64,000 bases of DNA from Glycine soja (taxonomy: Eukaryota; Streptophyta; Magnoliopsida; Fabales; Fabaceae): positions 39,377,167 to 39,441,166 of the forward strand of contig NC_041011.1 of assembly GCF_004193775.1 (NCBI RefSeq), written 5' to 3'. The position numbers and the translations under genes were made by a program. This document shows, in pieces, positions 12,566-24,549 of the stretch; the stretch's first letter is position 1, and each line of letters begins with the position of its first letter. The notes below the pieces were generated by a model, which made no database searches, had not been told where the DNA came from, and worked only from the letters and a program-made list of their open reading frames with translations.

Positions 12566-12573
12566 TTTATATA
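12566..12573 (-). promoter_or_regulatory. TATA box of paralog 2
   Basis: TATATAAA on the minus strand, about 145 bases upstream of the ATG at 12421, in a position like that of paralog 1. Confidence 0.6.
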
Positions 12574-13114
12574 GTACTGCTAAACGTCCTTTGTTAAGCT
12601 TAGACAAGGGAATCTGATTCAAACCAACCGGTAAGTCCCAATATTCATGGTCCAAACATACTCACATGGGACAGTAAACAATTATTTAACGTTTGCGTAG
12701 GGCACATCTTCTGTGCTCCATTGGTTTTGGTTTTTGATTTCTTGCTTGACCAGAGAAGTCATATGATTGGTTATGGTTCTGTTTCTAGTTCAATGATGCT
12801 CCAATTTTTTGAGTTTTGGTTTCACGTTATCTTTTAGCATTTTTTTCTCTCTTGTAATTAAGAAAACATTTTAATGTTTCTGCATGAATCTGTTCACATG
12901 TTGAACTAGACAGATACTTAGCTGATTTGATTTCTTACTACTTGGAGCAATCAAATTCTCCTTTCTCTATTAAGTCGTTTACTAATTGAGTATTATTAGC
13001 CACAGTTGAAAATGTCACTTTTTTTTACCAGATTTATCTAAGAAACTTGCCTGATCTATGATCATACTAACTTTAGCTTGTATAATCAAATTCTCCTATT
13101 CTATTGTTCTTTTA

Positions 13115-13417
13115 GGTTAAATTAGTATTTTGTTCCTCTAATTTATTAATTAAGTTTAATTTGATCTTCTATTTTTTTGTTCAATTTAGTTCTCTAACTT
13201 TTAAAACTGATTCAATTTTATTCTTTAATTTTTAAAATTGATTTATTTTTTTAAATCATTTAGTGATAGTTTTAAACAATCACAAAATATGATTTCTTAT
13301 AATTTAAACTAAAAGGTCAAATTAAATCAATTTAACAAATTAGAGAATCAAATTGAACTAAAAAAAATCAAATTGAACCTAAATAATAAATTAGAAAATC
13401 AAAATATTAATTTAACC
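13115..13417. repeat. Palindromic MITE, about 303 bp
   Basis: Begins GGTTAAATTAGTATTTTG and ends with the near inverse (reverse complement GGTTAAATTAATATTTTG). Much of the interior folds back on itself (CTAATTTATT, TTCAATTTGAT and similar blocks on both arms). No coding capacity. This is a miniature inverted-repeat element of a kind common near plant genes. No unambiguous target duplication was seen, so the superfamily is not assigned. Confidence 0.7.
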
Positions 13418-16400
13418 ATTTTTTTAATCAATGGTTATAAGTTATATTTTTACACTTTATCCTCTAAACATATCATTAGTCACATTAGAGGAACTAAATC
13501 CAAGTTTAATTATAACCTCAGGAGAACATTCTGACAGCTAGGTAAGGGAGCATATTACATAATATATAATTATTGATGCATGTAACATTCTTACAAATTG
13601 AATAGGCCCTGTTTATGATGGCAGTGCAAGGATAAAATCAACAGTGAAATTCATTTATTTATACCTGTTCACATTAACATAAACAAGGCTAAAACAAAAC
13701 ATATTACTAATTTAGCGTGAAGAATAAGATTAATGGATTATTAACTAAGTGAAGAATGAAGAAAGGTAGTCATAAAATAGCTTTATTGATATGGTTCATG
13801 CACAACACAGGATAGTATGGTTTAGGTATTTTTGAATTTTTAAAAAAAAACAAAGAGTGGTATAAAGGTGATTTAAAAAAGTTTTAGAGCAAAAGTTGTT
13901 TCCCCTTTTCTTCTAAGTTGTTCTCTTCCTTTGGAAAGTCCTTAGTGGCTAAAAACCAGTGGCTGCCACCTGAAAGATTCATATTACTATATAATATATC
14001 CTAAATTAACCGTCATTACAAGTTTTTACTTGTGGAGTACTTAAACCTAAACAAGCAGTAAGTCGTTTTTAAATAATAAAAAATTTGTTTTTTCTTCTAT
14101 CACGGCTTGCAAGTTGTCAAGTTTGGGAATCTAGATAGATATCTGGTTTTAAAAATTTGTTAATGGCCAAAGTTTGGCATACCAAATTTGCACTCTTAGA
14201 CTCGGACATATTATATTTATATTCTTTCTTTGAATTAGAACTGCTATTCTAAGCCATTCTGATAATGCTTCTTTGCTGTAATCACATTTAGGCTTTAAAA
14301 GCTAGGCAGAGCAGAAGAATAACGTGAGTTTTGTTGTTTAATACTTAAATCACACGCTTTGCATAATTCTAGAACAACAATAATAACAAATACTCTTCAT
14401 AAATGTGCTCAAGGCGGCAGTATTGTTTGTGTGCAAAATAGGTGTCAAAAAATAGAGTTGGATGGAATATATAACGAAAATATTTCAAGAAGTTTAGTAA
14501 ATTTTATAATAATTATCTTAAAATTCATTTTAATGGTGAAATTATTTTTATATAATTTTATTTGTTAAAATGAGAAATATTTAATCTCTATACATAAAGA
14601 AAGTTTGTGTCCAGTGACACATGTTTAGAAGCCAATAATAATGAAAACAGGAAAGGGATGCAGGATTCGAAGAAAGCAGTGAGTCTTACAACTGAGACCT
14701 GAGACACTTTTGTATGATGTTTGCATCTTGTCATATTCTCTACTCTTTAACCTTCCACCATCGAAAAAAATAATGAAATTCTATTTCATTTCTGCAGAAG
14801 TATTCTGAGACTGTCCAAATATATGGAAAAGGAAAATGAATCAGAAACTTTGTAATTTACTCTGAGCAATGTTGACCAGTTTATTAAATTCTTCGAATTT
14901 AATTTCTAAAAACTATCATTAGCTATTGTAAAAGTAAACAAAATCACTGCATACAAAAAGTAAACAATACATTTAGTATCTATTCAAATTCTTTACTGGT
15001 TGTCATATTGACAAAGGAGAACTTGCAACAATAATTGTTGTAAAAGGTTATTTTGTCTGTCAAAACTAAAAAAAAAAAAAAGTTTTACTTTGAATCAAAG
15101 ATGAATATAATACCCACCAAAGTAAGGTGGAAAGAAAAGTACACTCAATTGTCTAAAGGTTACTTTTAATCCAAACATTTCAAGGCTTCAAGCCAACCAG
15201 GTAAACAATTAACAAAAGGAGACTAAGGTGCGGATAGTAATTTGTTTTCCTTATTGTAATTCACCTATCCGATACATATCCGTTATCAAAACTGTACGGA
15301 TTTCTTATTTAACCTTCAAATATTCGCATCTTATATATAATAAACAAGTTAAAGATTTAAAGATGATCTATTTGTTTTTAAAGAAGTCGCGGTTTATTCT
15401 CTTTCATTTTATTATTTTGCCTAATCGGAAAACAAGGTACCAATAGACAAATGAAAAGGGAAAAGGATGTAAACCCGGGTCTAATCCCATTCAAAGTTAA
15501 ACCAAGTACCAACCTTGTAACTCAAACTAATCCCATTCAAAGTCTTGTTTTACTTTTTTATTGTTGTTTGAATTGAATTGGCTTGAAAATTTTAAGAGAA
15601 CTTCAATTTAGGTAGAATTTGGATTGGTAAAAATTATAAACTACAATTAGGAATCAAATCTAGCCAAGTTATCTAATAATTTAGCTCGGTTGAGGATGTA
15701 TACTTACCTTTAATTTAAAGTGGTTTATGTTTACAAAATGCCTTAATTCAAAGGATAAAGTTTCATTTTCTCACTTTACATATCTCTTCACTTTAGAGAG
15801 GCAATGCTAGTGGAGAAAACCCTCATTCAATCCTAAATGGATAAATCTCAATAATTACTTTTGAGAAAGCCCTCAATTTGAACCTTCAAAGTTACATGTA
15901 CCACTGTATTAGACTATTAGCAATGCTAAATAGTGCAAAATATGTTGGCATGAAGATTTGATGAATGAATGATGTGTTAATATTTGAGTGGTTTAATTAT
16001 AAGCTGAATTTTTTTAAAATTCAAGATTTTCTAGAAATCATGAAGATTTATTACGTTCATCGTTTTCGATTTTGCACGAATTCGTACCATATCTTGCTTT
16101 ATTCTTTCTGTATTAGTGTTCAAAAAAATTTATCACTAAATTAATCCTTAGAAAAGATTCCTTTTGTTACTACTTTAATCCTTTAAAGATTTTATCATTT
16201 TTTTTGGTAAAGCAAGATTTTATCATTAAAATAAATTATTCTCTTGAAGTTTTTTTTTTCTTTTTTGCTAACCACTCTAGTTTTCTATAAGAACCAATGT
16301 GTCTCTTAAAAGATTGTAACCCAAAAACAAAATATTTAAATGATTAATTTAGTGACAATTTTTTTAAAGAACTAACGTAGTGATGTTTTAAATATTTAAA

Positions 16401-16884
16401 AGACAGTCGGTGAGCAAGAGTTTTAAAAGACAGACAAGACATAATGGAATATGTAACTTTTGAGGATTAGATTAAATTGAGGATTTTTCTTATTATTTTT
16501 ATCATCAATTATAAAAGTAGATAATACAAATGTACGCAAACAGATCGCATGATACAATATACGAATATTTGCAATCCTTCTGTTATTATTTGGCACGCGT
16601 CACACATAAACTAAAAGGAGTAATGAAGATGGGAGGGGGTAAAATTAGGGTTTAGACTTTAGATTGTTTTTCTATAAAGGATATTTTGGTAATAAAAAAG
16701 AAAGGAAGGTATATTTATTAATTAAGGTGGCTATAAATATCAAAAGCCAATATCCGATATACTGATAAACCCAATAATTGGCATGCTGGTCAAATGGTTG
16801 CTCGAATTGGTTTTGATGGTTTTGGATCAAAACCAACCTTTTTTTAGATTTCAAAAAGTTATGGGTGGTCATTAGGTCAAGCAA
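13418..16884. other. Intergenic, no gene seen
   Basis: About 3.5 kb of AT-rich sequence with short, unsupported open frames only (for example 14359-14568 and 15228-15446, neither resembling a family). Repeated wording such as TTAATCCTTTAAAGATTTTATCATT near 16130-16210 suggests decayed repeats. Nothing firmer can be said. Confidence 0.45.
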
Positions 16885-16893
16885 GCCGACCAA

Positions 16894-17200
16894 GGGTGTT
16901 GCTAGGTGCACCAGCATTATTGCTTGTGCACCCAGCAATTTTATGTAATTTTGAAAATGCCCTTTTGCTTTCTTCTTTCTTTTTAAGTTGTTTTTTTTTA
17001 GTTTGAGTTACGCATTCATTCCTTCTTCGTTTTCTCCGTTTCCTCTTGGTTTTTTCATTGTTGTGAGAGGTGCACATTGCCACTTCGGTTGAGGTGAAAG
17101 ACCCACGGAGGTACGTCGGTAGTGATTATTGCGGTGGTTGATTCAGTTGCTAATGGAGTTAATGGAGATACGTTGGAGGTATGCCATTAATTTTTTTTTG
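16894..17200 (+). repeat. Left terminal inverted repeat of the MULE
   Basis: Outer 70 bases align with the right end. The inner part (to about 17200) shows similar order of C/T-rich and GTT/CGG motifs. The inner limit is approximate. Confidence 0.75.
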
Positions 17201-17250
17201 TTTGCGTAACATACGAATTAAGTAATCCGTAATTTTTAATATAACTTATG

Positions 17251-17316
17251 GATTAACTAATCCGTATGATTTATACAGATTACATAATTCGTATAAATCA
17301 TACGGATTAGTTAATC
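17251..17316. repeat. Perfect hairpin with 26-bp arms
   Basis: 17251-17276 is the exact reverse complement of 17291-17316, with a 14-base loop. The arms contain the ATACGGATTA/TAATCCGTAT motif that recurs just inside the right end of the same MULE (25255-25325). It is a subterminal structure, possibly a transposase-binding or folding element. Confidence 0.9.
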
Positions 17317-17899
17317 TGTATGGATTTTTAATTTTTTTAAATTAAAAGAAATATTTAATTTTTTATTTTTTAAAATTATAAATATGTTAGTATGAATGTT
17401 AAAAATATTAATTTAATGTGTAAAGAAAAATTATTTGTTTATATGTTCATTTGAAATGTAATTCATATTATTGTTTTAAATATTTTTAAAGAAGTGTAGA
17501 TTGATAATTAATTTGTAATTACTTATTTTTATATTTTTAAAATGATATTATTTGTAAGATAATTTATAACTGTAATTTATGGATAATTTACTTGAGCTTT
17601 TGTGGTCTAAAATTGATTGTTTTGTGTGGTAATAATTTCATGGATTAGAATTAAGTTGAATAAAACAATTTATTTTACTACATATGCTGCAGTTATAATT
17701 TTTTATGTATTATATGGTTATGAATTGTAAGTATAAAAAGTTGATGTTATTGGTTTTTAATATATAGGGTTATCAATTTTAATGTTTATAAAATTATATG
17801 TAGTAAAAAAATTATGTAGAGTTTTGTGTGATAGTATATGTATGGTGCAATTAAGGGTTATTTGTTTGTGTTGTTGAAACTTTTGAATGTCTTCTTAAG

Positions 17900-20832
17900 A
17901 TGGACGAAGATCACTAGATGTAAGATAATATAATGTTTAAAGAAGTTGATATGAATGAAAAAAATGAAGACCAAGCTGGTGTGAATGAAGAACATGTTGA
18001 TTGTTCTTATGGATTTAATACTTCTAAGGTAATAATGTGATTTATTGTTATTAAATTAATAAAATGAGTGTCCCTTTGAAGACTAAAGTTGTGTGGATTG
18101 CATTGTAGGTGTTTGCTAGCTGAGATGATGTATTGTAGTGGGCTCGATCAGTTGCTTATGAAATTGGATTTGTCACAATGATTATGAGGCTAGACACAAA
18201 TACTGGTACGAGAGAAAACACTTCATTTGTGTTAAGTGCTTGTGAAAGGAGTGGTCAGTATAGGTGTAGGAAGAAAGATTTTGTCAGAAGAGATACTGGC
18301 AGTAGGAAATGTGGGTGTCCCTTTAAGATTCGTGGAAAACCATTGGTTGGAGGCCAATGATGGATGGTGAAGTTAATGTGTGGGAGTCACAATCATGAAA
18401 TGACAAAGCATTAGTTGGACATCCATACGCTGATCGATTGACTAAGGATGAAAAGACAATTATTGCTAATATGACAAAGTCAATGGTGAAACCAAGAAAT
18501 ATTCTGCTAATGCTGAATGAGCACAATGTCAATAGTTGTACAACAATCAAACAAATATACAATGCAAAAAGTGCATACTGCTCTTCCATAAGAGGAAGTG
18601 ATACTGAAATGTAACATCTAATTAAGCTTCTTGAACGGGATCAGTATATTCATTGGCATAAATTAAATGATGAAGATGTTGTACATGATATCTTTTGGTG
18701 TCATCCTGATGTAGTGAAGTTATGCAATGCATGTAATTTGGTATTTTTTATAGATAATACCTATAAAACAAACAGGTACAAGCTCCAGTTACTTGACTTT
18801 GTTGGTGTGACAACAACGGGGATGACATTTTCTGCTAGTTTTGTAGATTTGGATGGAGAACGTCTAAATAATATGGTTTGGGCTCTAGAATGGTTTCGAG
18901 GTCTTTTTCTAAGACATGATGCCCTCCCTGGAGTTATTGTTATCGACAGAGATCTAGCATTGATGAATATAGTGAAAACTGTATTCCATGACTGTACCAA
19001 CTTGTTGTGTAAGTTTCACATCGACAAGAATGTCAAGGCAAAATGCATGGGAGTATGTCATGGATGCCTGAGGGAGTTTGGTTGATTGTCGTTCCAAGCA
19101 TTAGTTCAATGATTGCCTTAAGAAGTTTGAAATTGGTTGCTCACCATAACCAATGTTTGTTGACTATGTCAACGAAACATAGATACTTCCCCACAAAGAA
19201 AAATTTGTTAAAGCCTGGATGAATAGGTGATGCACTTAGGAAACACAACAATAAACATGTATGAAAATGTTCATATTTTTTTTTATTGGGGTTAAGGAAT
19301 TCATGGATTTTAATAATTGTATTTGTTTATTGTTTTTTGTGTATTTCAAATGTAGGGTTGAATCTGTCCATTGGGCTTTAAAAAGACTATTACATAATAG
19401 CCTTGGAGACCTATGTAGTACTTGGGATGCCATGAACAACATGATCACGTTGCAACACATTGAAATTAAGGCATCCTTTGAGACAAGTACACATGTGGTT
19501 GGACATGTTTTTAAAGTTACCTTATACAAAAGGCTACTTGGCATGGTATCAAAGTATGATTTAAATCAGAATGTTGCGAAGTATGAGCGTGTACATTAAG
19601 CTGGCAAAAACTCTTCTCGTTGTGGATGTGTCAAAAGAACTACTCACGGTCTTCCATGTGCATGTGAGTTATCCAAATATGTTCTTGGTATCATACCACT
19701 TGAGATAATCCATATGTTTTGGTGGAGGCTAAGTTTTTCAAACCAGGGGTTATTTAAGCCTCAAGTGACCATAATCAAAGAGATGGAAACCATATCCAAG
19801 CGATGTGAAGAGCTTGATGTTTGTGGCAAAGTTACTCTAAAGAGTAAACTCTGGGAAATTGCCTACCCTGATTTAAAATCTATGTGTCCTCCTCCAAAAA
19901 AGGTGAACACCAAAGATGCACAAAACAAACCAATGATCAAACACCAAAGATCAACAAAGTGTGATCCGTATTACTGGGAGTATGTTGATGCTTTACATTT
20001 TGTGCAAAATAGTAATTCTTCAGTAGTGCATCATCTTCTGACCAGGACATTCCAAGAAGGACTATGCTAATGTTGGATCAATTTCATTCGTTCATTCACG
20101 ATTCCATTAAAAACATTGTTGATGTGAAAGCTAACGGTAATTGTGGATACCATGCAATTGTTGTGTTATTAGGTATGAGTAAAGATTCATGGTCATTGGT
20201 ACGCAACTATTTGCTTAAAGAACTTGCCAAATGGTTTGATGAGTATATCAACTTCTTTGGCGGCATAGACAGATTTGAGGAATTAAATAGGTCTTTACTT
20301 ATTGATGGATTATCCATGGTATGTAATTTATGTTTTGTTTTTTATTTAAAATTTAGTTTAAATAAATGTAATCTGTATAGCTGGTTCATGCAGGTTATTA
20401 TGGATAAGTGGATGGATATAACCGACATGGGATATGTCATTGCATCAAGGTATAATGTTGTCCTTGTATAGTTGTCTCTGCAACAAGCATGACGTTTTTT
20501 CCTCTTAGAAGTCAATCACCAACAAATTCTTCTGTGCATCGCGTAATATGTATTAGTCATGTCTTTGGCAATCATTTTGTTCAGGTAGATTCATCGTAAT
20601 GGTATTTTTAAATTAATGAAATTAATTGTGTTATCATAACTTGAAATTTTTTGTGCATGTGTAACAGGTTTATTTAAGAGATCATTGTCCCTTACCACCT
20701 CTAGCTTTGTTATGGTTTAAGAATTGGCATCCTCAAGCAAAGCAGTGGCCAACTCCATATATTAGTAGAATGTATATGTACAGAAATTTGATGATGTTGA
20801 AAAGAGACTATGTTGATTTACGTGAAGAGTGA
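17900..20832 (+). pseudogene. MULE transposase with FAR1 DNA-binding, SWIM and OTU protease domains, broken
   Basis: First exon begins at the ATG at 17900 (MDEDH, then stops) and runs to 18028; intron 18029-18108. A FAR1-type DNA-binding region follows (18109-18400; RKCGCPFK), with a TGA at 18358 and a one-base deletion near 18396. The MULE transposase core lies at about 18690-19590: first Asp in FIDNTYKTN, second in VIDRDLALMN. An intron at 19259-19355 restores the frame (NM/VES). A SWIM zinc finger (CGC..GLPCAC) is at about 19620-19670. After a frameshift near 20050 comes an OTU-like cysteine protease (20064-20832) with Cys in NGNCGYHAI and His in GNHFVQ, split by introns at about 20322-20394 and 20586-20668. 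The loop Asp usual before GNC is Asn here. Multiple stops make it a pseudogene. Confidence 0.9.
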
Positions 20833-21259
20833 ACATTTAGGTACCGATAACATTGTAATGTACTACATCAATATATAATTGTTTCACTGGAAATTCACGT
20901 AATTATGTATTATACAGTACCTTACGTTAAAGTTAATTGTTTAGGGTTACTATAATACTTAGGGTTTACTCTTACGTGCGTTGTTAGAGTTAACTGTGAC
21001 GTGAAAACCAGGGTTTAGTGTTACGCTTTAGGGTTAAATAATTTATGTTTGTCAATAGTAATATTAAAAACAATTCAAATAAAATTGCTAAAACAAAAAA
21101 TGTTGTCAAATAAAAAGATAAACATAATTTTCAATTTTTCCTAAAAAATTGTAAATGTCTTCATGCGTGATACGTGCGCCACCTTTGTCGCGACCGCACA
21201 TATAAATTGTGATCCACAGTGACACCCCTAGCGATCCGTATATGTAGTTCGAGCCATGT
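20833..21259. other. Spacer between the convergent MULE genes, with TTTAGGG-like motifs
   Basis: No coding sequence. Between about 20935 and 21040 there are several copies of (T)TTAGGGTT/AGGGTTTA separated by unrelated bases, resembling scattered plant telomere units. Too irregular to be a telomeric array. Confidence 0.5.
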
Positions 21260-21537
21260 CTAATCTTGCATGATAGGTGGATGTCTAGGTGGATCCCCGG
21301 GCTGTGTCGGTCTCATGAATGGATGCAAAATCATGTATAACCAGTCTATGTAGTCTAGTGCATATTGTCCAAGCCCAACACAAATCTGGTCCACCGATGC
21401 AAGGTATTCAGAGAAATGCATCCATCTATCACCAATATCTTCGAAGCATAATCTTAAACCTGGAGAGTGTGGAGGAATTGTCTGAACATACCCAAATTGT
21501 TGTACCACCCTCTATGGTCGGTGTATGACGACAACGG

Positions 21538-22694
21538 TGTTAGAAAAGTGGCCTCAGTATCTTAAGAAGGGAGGTTGAATTAAGATACAAAACTATCCCC
21601 AATAAAAATTTTAATTCTCTTTTGGATTAACAATGCACCCTTAATATGAATTACTCAAAGAATAATTCAAAATAAACTTCTTTAAAGTGAAAGATAAACT
21701 GCAATAAATAAAAAAAGTTTAAGGGAAGAGAGAATGCAAACTCAATTTTTATACTAGTTCGGCCATGCCCTGTGTCTACGTCCAGTCCCCAAGCAACCTG
21801 CTTGAGATTTCCACTATCTTGTAAAAAATCTTTTACAAAGTCTGAACCACACAGAGGCACCCTTCCCTTGTATTAAAAAATCCTTACAACTTAAGAGATC
21901 CACGGTCTCTTGAATAATTTTCTTTGAATAAGAAGAAGAAATTTCTCTCTTTAAGAGAAGGATATTACAGTGTAAAGATCACTCAAGATTCCTTATTGAA
22001 TATGCAAGTGTTTGGCTAAGGAATATTTTGAGAGGATAAGACAATTTGGTTTTGAGGATAAGACAATTTTGTTCAGACAAATTCTAAGGAATTTCGTACC
22101 CCAAGTCACCTATTTATAAGCTTTTGATGGCCATTCAAAAACTTTTTGAACAGTTGTGACTCTTGGGAGTTATTTTGAAAAATTCCTTACTGGTAATCGA
22201 TTACATAAATGTGGTAATCGATTACACGGTTAGTTTTGAAGAGTTGTGACTCTTTAGACTTGAAATTTGAAATTTTTGTGTCTGGTAATTGATTACACAA
22301 CTGTTGTAATCGATTACAGGCTTTTAAAATTTAAATTCAAATTTCTAATAGTTGTTACAAACAGTTTTAACTTCTGGTAATCGATTACATGCATTGTGTA
22401 ATCGATTACACTATTTTAAATTCAAATTCAAAATTTATAAAAATGTTTCAGAAATCATTTTAGTTACTGGTAATCGATTACTAGAGAGAAAACATCTTAT
22501 TTTTGAAAACATAATTTTACTTAAAAACTTTTGTAAGATATTTTCCTTAGCCAAACCTGCGCCGCATCATCTAAGAAATTCTTTTCAAGATCCTATGAAC
22601 TAAGTACATTGTTCTTCTTGAATTTCTTGATTCTTGACTTGGATTGTGCTCATCTTTGGCATCATCAAAACTTCATATCATATATGCTTCTACA
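21538..22694 (+). mobile_element. Probable solo LTR inserted in the PMD gene
   Basis: A 1157-bp block starting TGTTAGAAAAG and ending TTCTACA, flanked by AACGG (21533-21537) and AACGA (22695-22699), a 5-bp duplication with one mismatch. It has no coding capacity. A TATA-like CTATTTATAAGC lies near 22108. TG..CA ends plus a 5-bp duplication fit a solo LTR left by recombination. The interrupted PMD reading frame becomes continuous when it is removed, which fixes the boundaries. I do not name the family. Confidence 0.8.
22193..22481. repeat. Paired palindromes GTAATCGATTAC in 92-bp steps
   Basis: Seven copies of the self-complementary 12-mer GTAATCGATTAC (one with T for C) start at 22193, 22214, 22285, 22306, 22377, 22398 and 22470. 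Partners in each pair are 21 bp apart, about two helical turns, and pairs repeat every 92-93 bp. The flanking sequence repeats only loosely, so the palindromes are the best-kept part. Confidence 0.93.
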
Positions 22695-24122
22695 AACGAG
22701 ATCCCATCGGATATGTCCAGAAAAACATGAATTGAGATCAAACTCTTTAACTACACAGTTGTCACCGTAAGGCATCCAACAAACATCAGAAGTCATCAGT
22801 CGATCTAGACATTTCTGATATGTCGATGCTGGTAATGCCTTCGTAGAGGTCTAGCGGCAAGCACGTGGTGACCTTTCATCATAGTCTGACTTGGTAAAAG
22901 CCTCAGCAATAGATGGAAACTGCTCATAAATCCAACACTACACAAATTTGATCAGAACAAAAAAAATTCAATTAAACATATTAAAATATATTAAAATAAA
23001 TTAAATAAAAATCAATGAAAAGTACCTGTAATAGTGTGATATATCCAACAAGTTGCCTCCTGCCGCTCTTACAAGCATCATTCAAATTATCGTACATGTG
23101 CACTAGGGCAGCAGCTCCTCATGCATAGCTTCCACTTTGACTGAGGTCTCGGAAGGCGTCCAAGAACACCACATGCACGTGTGTTGCATTCTTGTTAGCA
23201 AAAAGAGTGCAACCTAACAAATGCAGTAAATAAGCTCGAGTTGCTACAGTCCGGTGTCTGGCCTCACATTTGCTATGATAAATCTCTCGTAGCCATGGCA
23301 GGCGTACATATGCCCCATGACATTGTGCTGTCTTAGCTTTAGCTTCATCTCCACTGACTTCAAGTAACTCCACTAACATCAACACTGCTTCGTCGACATG
23401 AAGATTGTCGAAGTTGTGGAATGCGCCTATGATGGGCAGATGAAGCAAAAAGGCTACATCATCGAGGGTGATGGTGACCTCTCCTACTGGAAGATGGAAA
23501 CTACTCGTTTCCTTATGTCACCTATCGACAAAAGCTTATATAAGTCCCTGATCGCCAGTGTCCTATGAACATGTGATCAAAGGACTTAATCTTGTGCCAG
23601 CGACTAACCCTTCAATTTCAGTAGCAGGCCTCCCGAATTTCTAAACCTTCCTTCCATGGGAGGATAGCTTCAATTCAGAATGTTCCTAAAAAAATTTAAA
23701 TATTTTTAACAATAATAACAAATACTTATTGAAATATAATTTATTAAAAACTATAAATACTTCTTCATTCCAAATAATGACTGCAACATGATCAGCATAG
23801 GCAGTCATAACTGATGTGTCATGTTGTCCGCCTAGAAAACCCTGGGCATCAACACCAACCTCTTCAGGATGTTGGAAGACCTCTTCAGCTGCATCATCCA
23901 CGTGAGGAGCATCCTCAGCAACAGTGGCAACTTCTTGTTGCATAATCTGAATCACGATTATCTTCTCTCCCCATGACTTTTCCTATAACTTTGCCTAAGG
24001 CACAACCTAAACCTCTAGTTCTAATAATAATCTGAAAATTTGCACATACATATAAGTTTATGTCAAAATTCAAACAATACTTAAATCAATTACAATACAA
24101 TCATTCATAAATAAAAAATTAG

Positions 24123-24162
<40 letters not shown>

Positions 24163-24170
24163 TATACATA
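24123..24170. repeat. (TA)n(CA)n microsatellite
   Basis: About 14 TA units run into six or so CA units inside the MULE. Confidence 0.95.
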
Positions 24171-24549
24171 TAAAATTTGATTTTTAATTAATTTTATATA
24201 GTGAATTAACTTCTTTATTAAAAATCATCAACTTAAAAAACACTATAATTAATTAATTACATACAAAAAAAATTATAATAATTATAATTAAAAATAAAAC
24301 AATAGCTTTTTCAAAACTAAAATGAAAATAATGTATTTTTATTAAAAAATAATAAAAATTTATAAACATAATTCAAAATAATCTATTTTAAAAAAAAAAC
24401 AAACAATAGATATTTAAAAAAAATAAAATTAATATATTTATAATTTTAAAAAAATTAATATTTCAAAACATAATTCAAAATATTTTATTTTTATTTGAAA
24501 AAACAAACAACAGCTATCTAAAAAAATGAATATATTTACAATTAAAAAA

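Larger units (their letters stand above)
21260..23955 (-). pseudogene. Plant mobile domain (PMD) protein, split by an LTR insertion
   Basis: Minus-strand gene with exon 1 at 23955-23761, intron, exon 2 at 23685-23026, intron, exon 3 from 22937. Exon 2 holds the conserved PMD core (FHLPVGEVTITLDD, LLHLPIIGAF, YLLHLLGCTLFANK). Exon 3 continues with WIYEQFPSI and VCWMPYG, is interrupted by the LTR at 21538-22694, then resumes (RVVQQFGYVQTIPP, DRWMHF) to a stop at 21260. Removing the insert and one copy of the 5-bp duplication joins the frame exactly. Stops occur at V*K (after GRKV), ITCS*, in the CRW region and before RVVQQ. PMD is the domain of the Arabidopsis MAIN/MAIL proteins and is also found in transposons. 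Here it is a MULE passenger; its role is unknown. Confidence 0.87.

Noticed and set aside
16672..17083. Two overlapping minus-strand frames (88 and 68 codons) over the MULE left end
   Set aside because: They cross the target duplication and TIR boundary and show no family resemblance.
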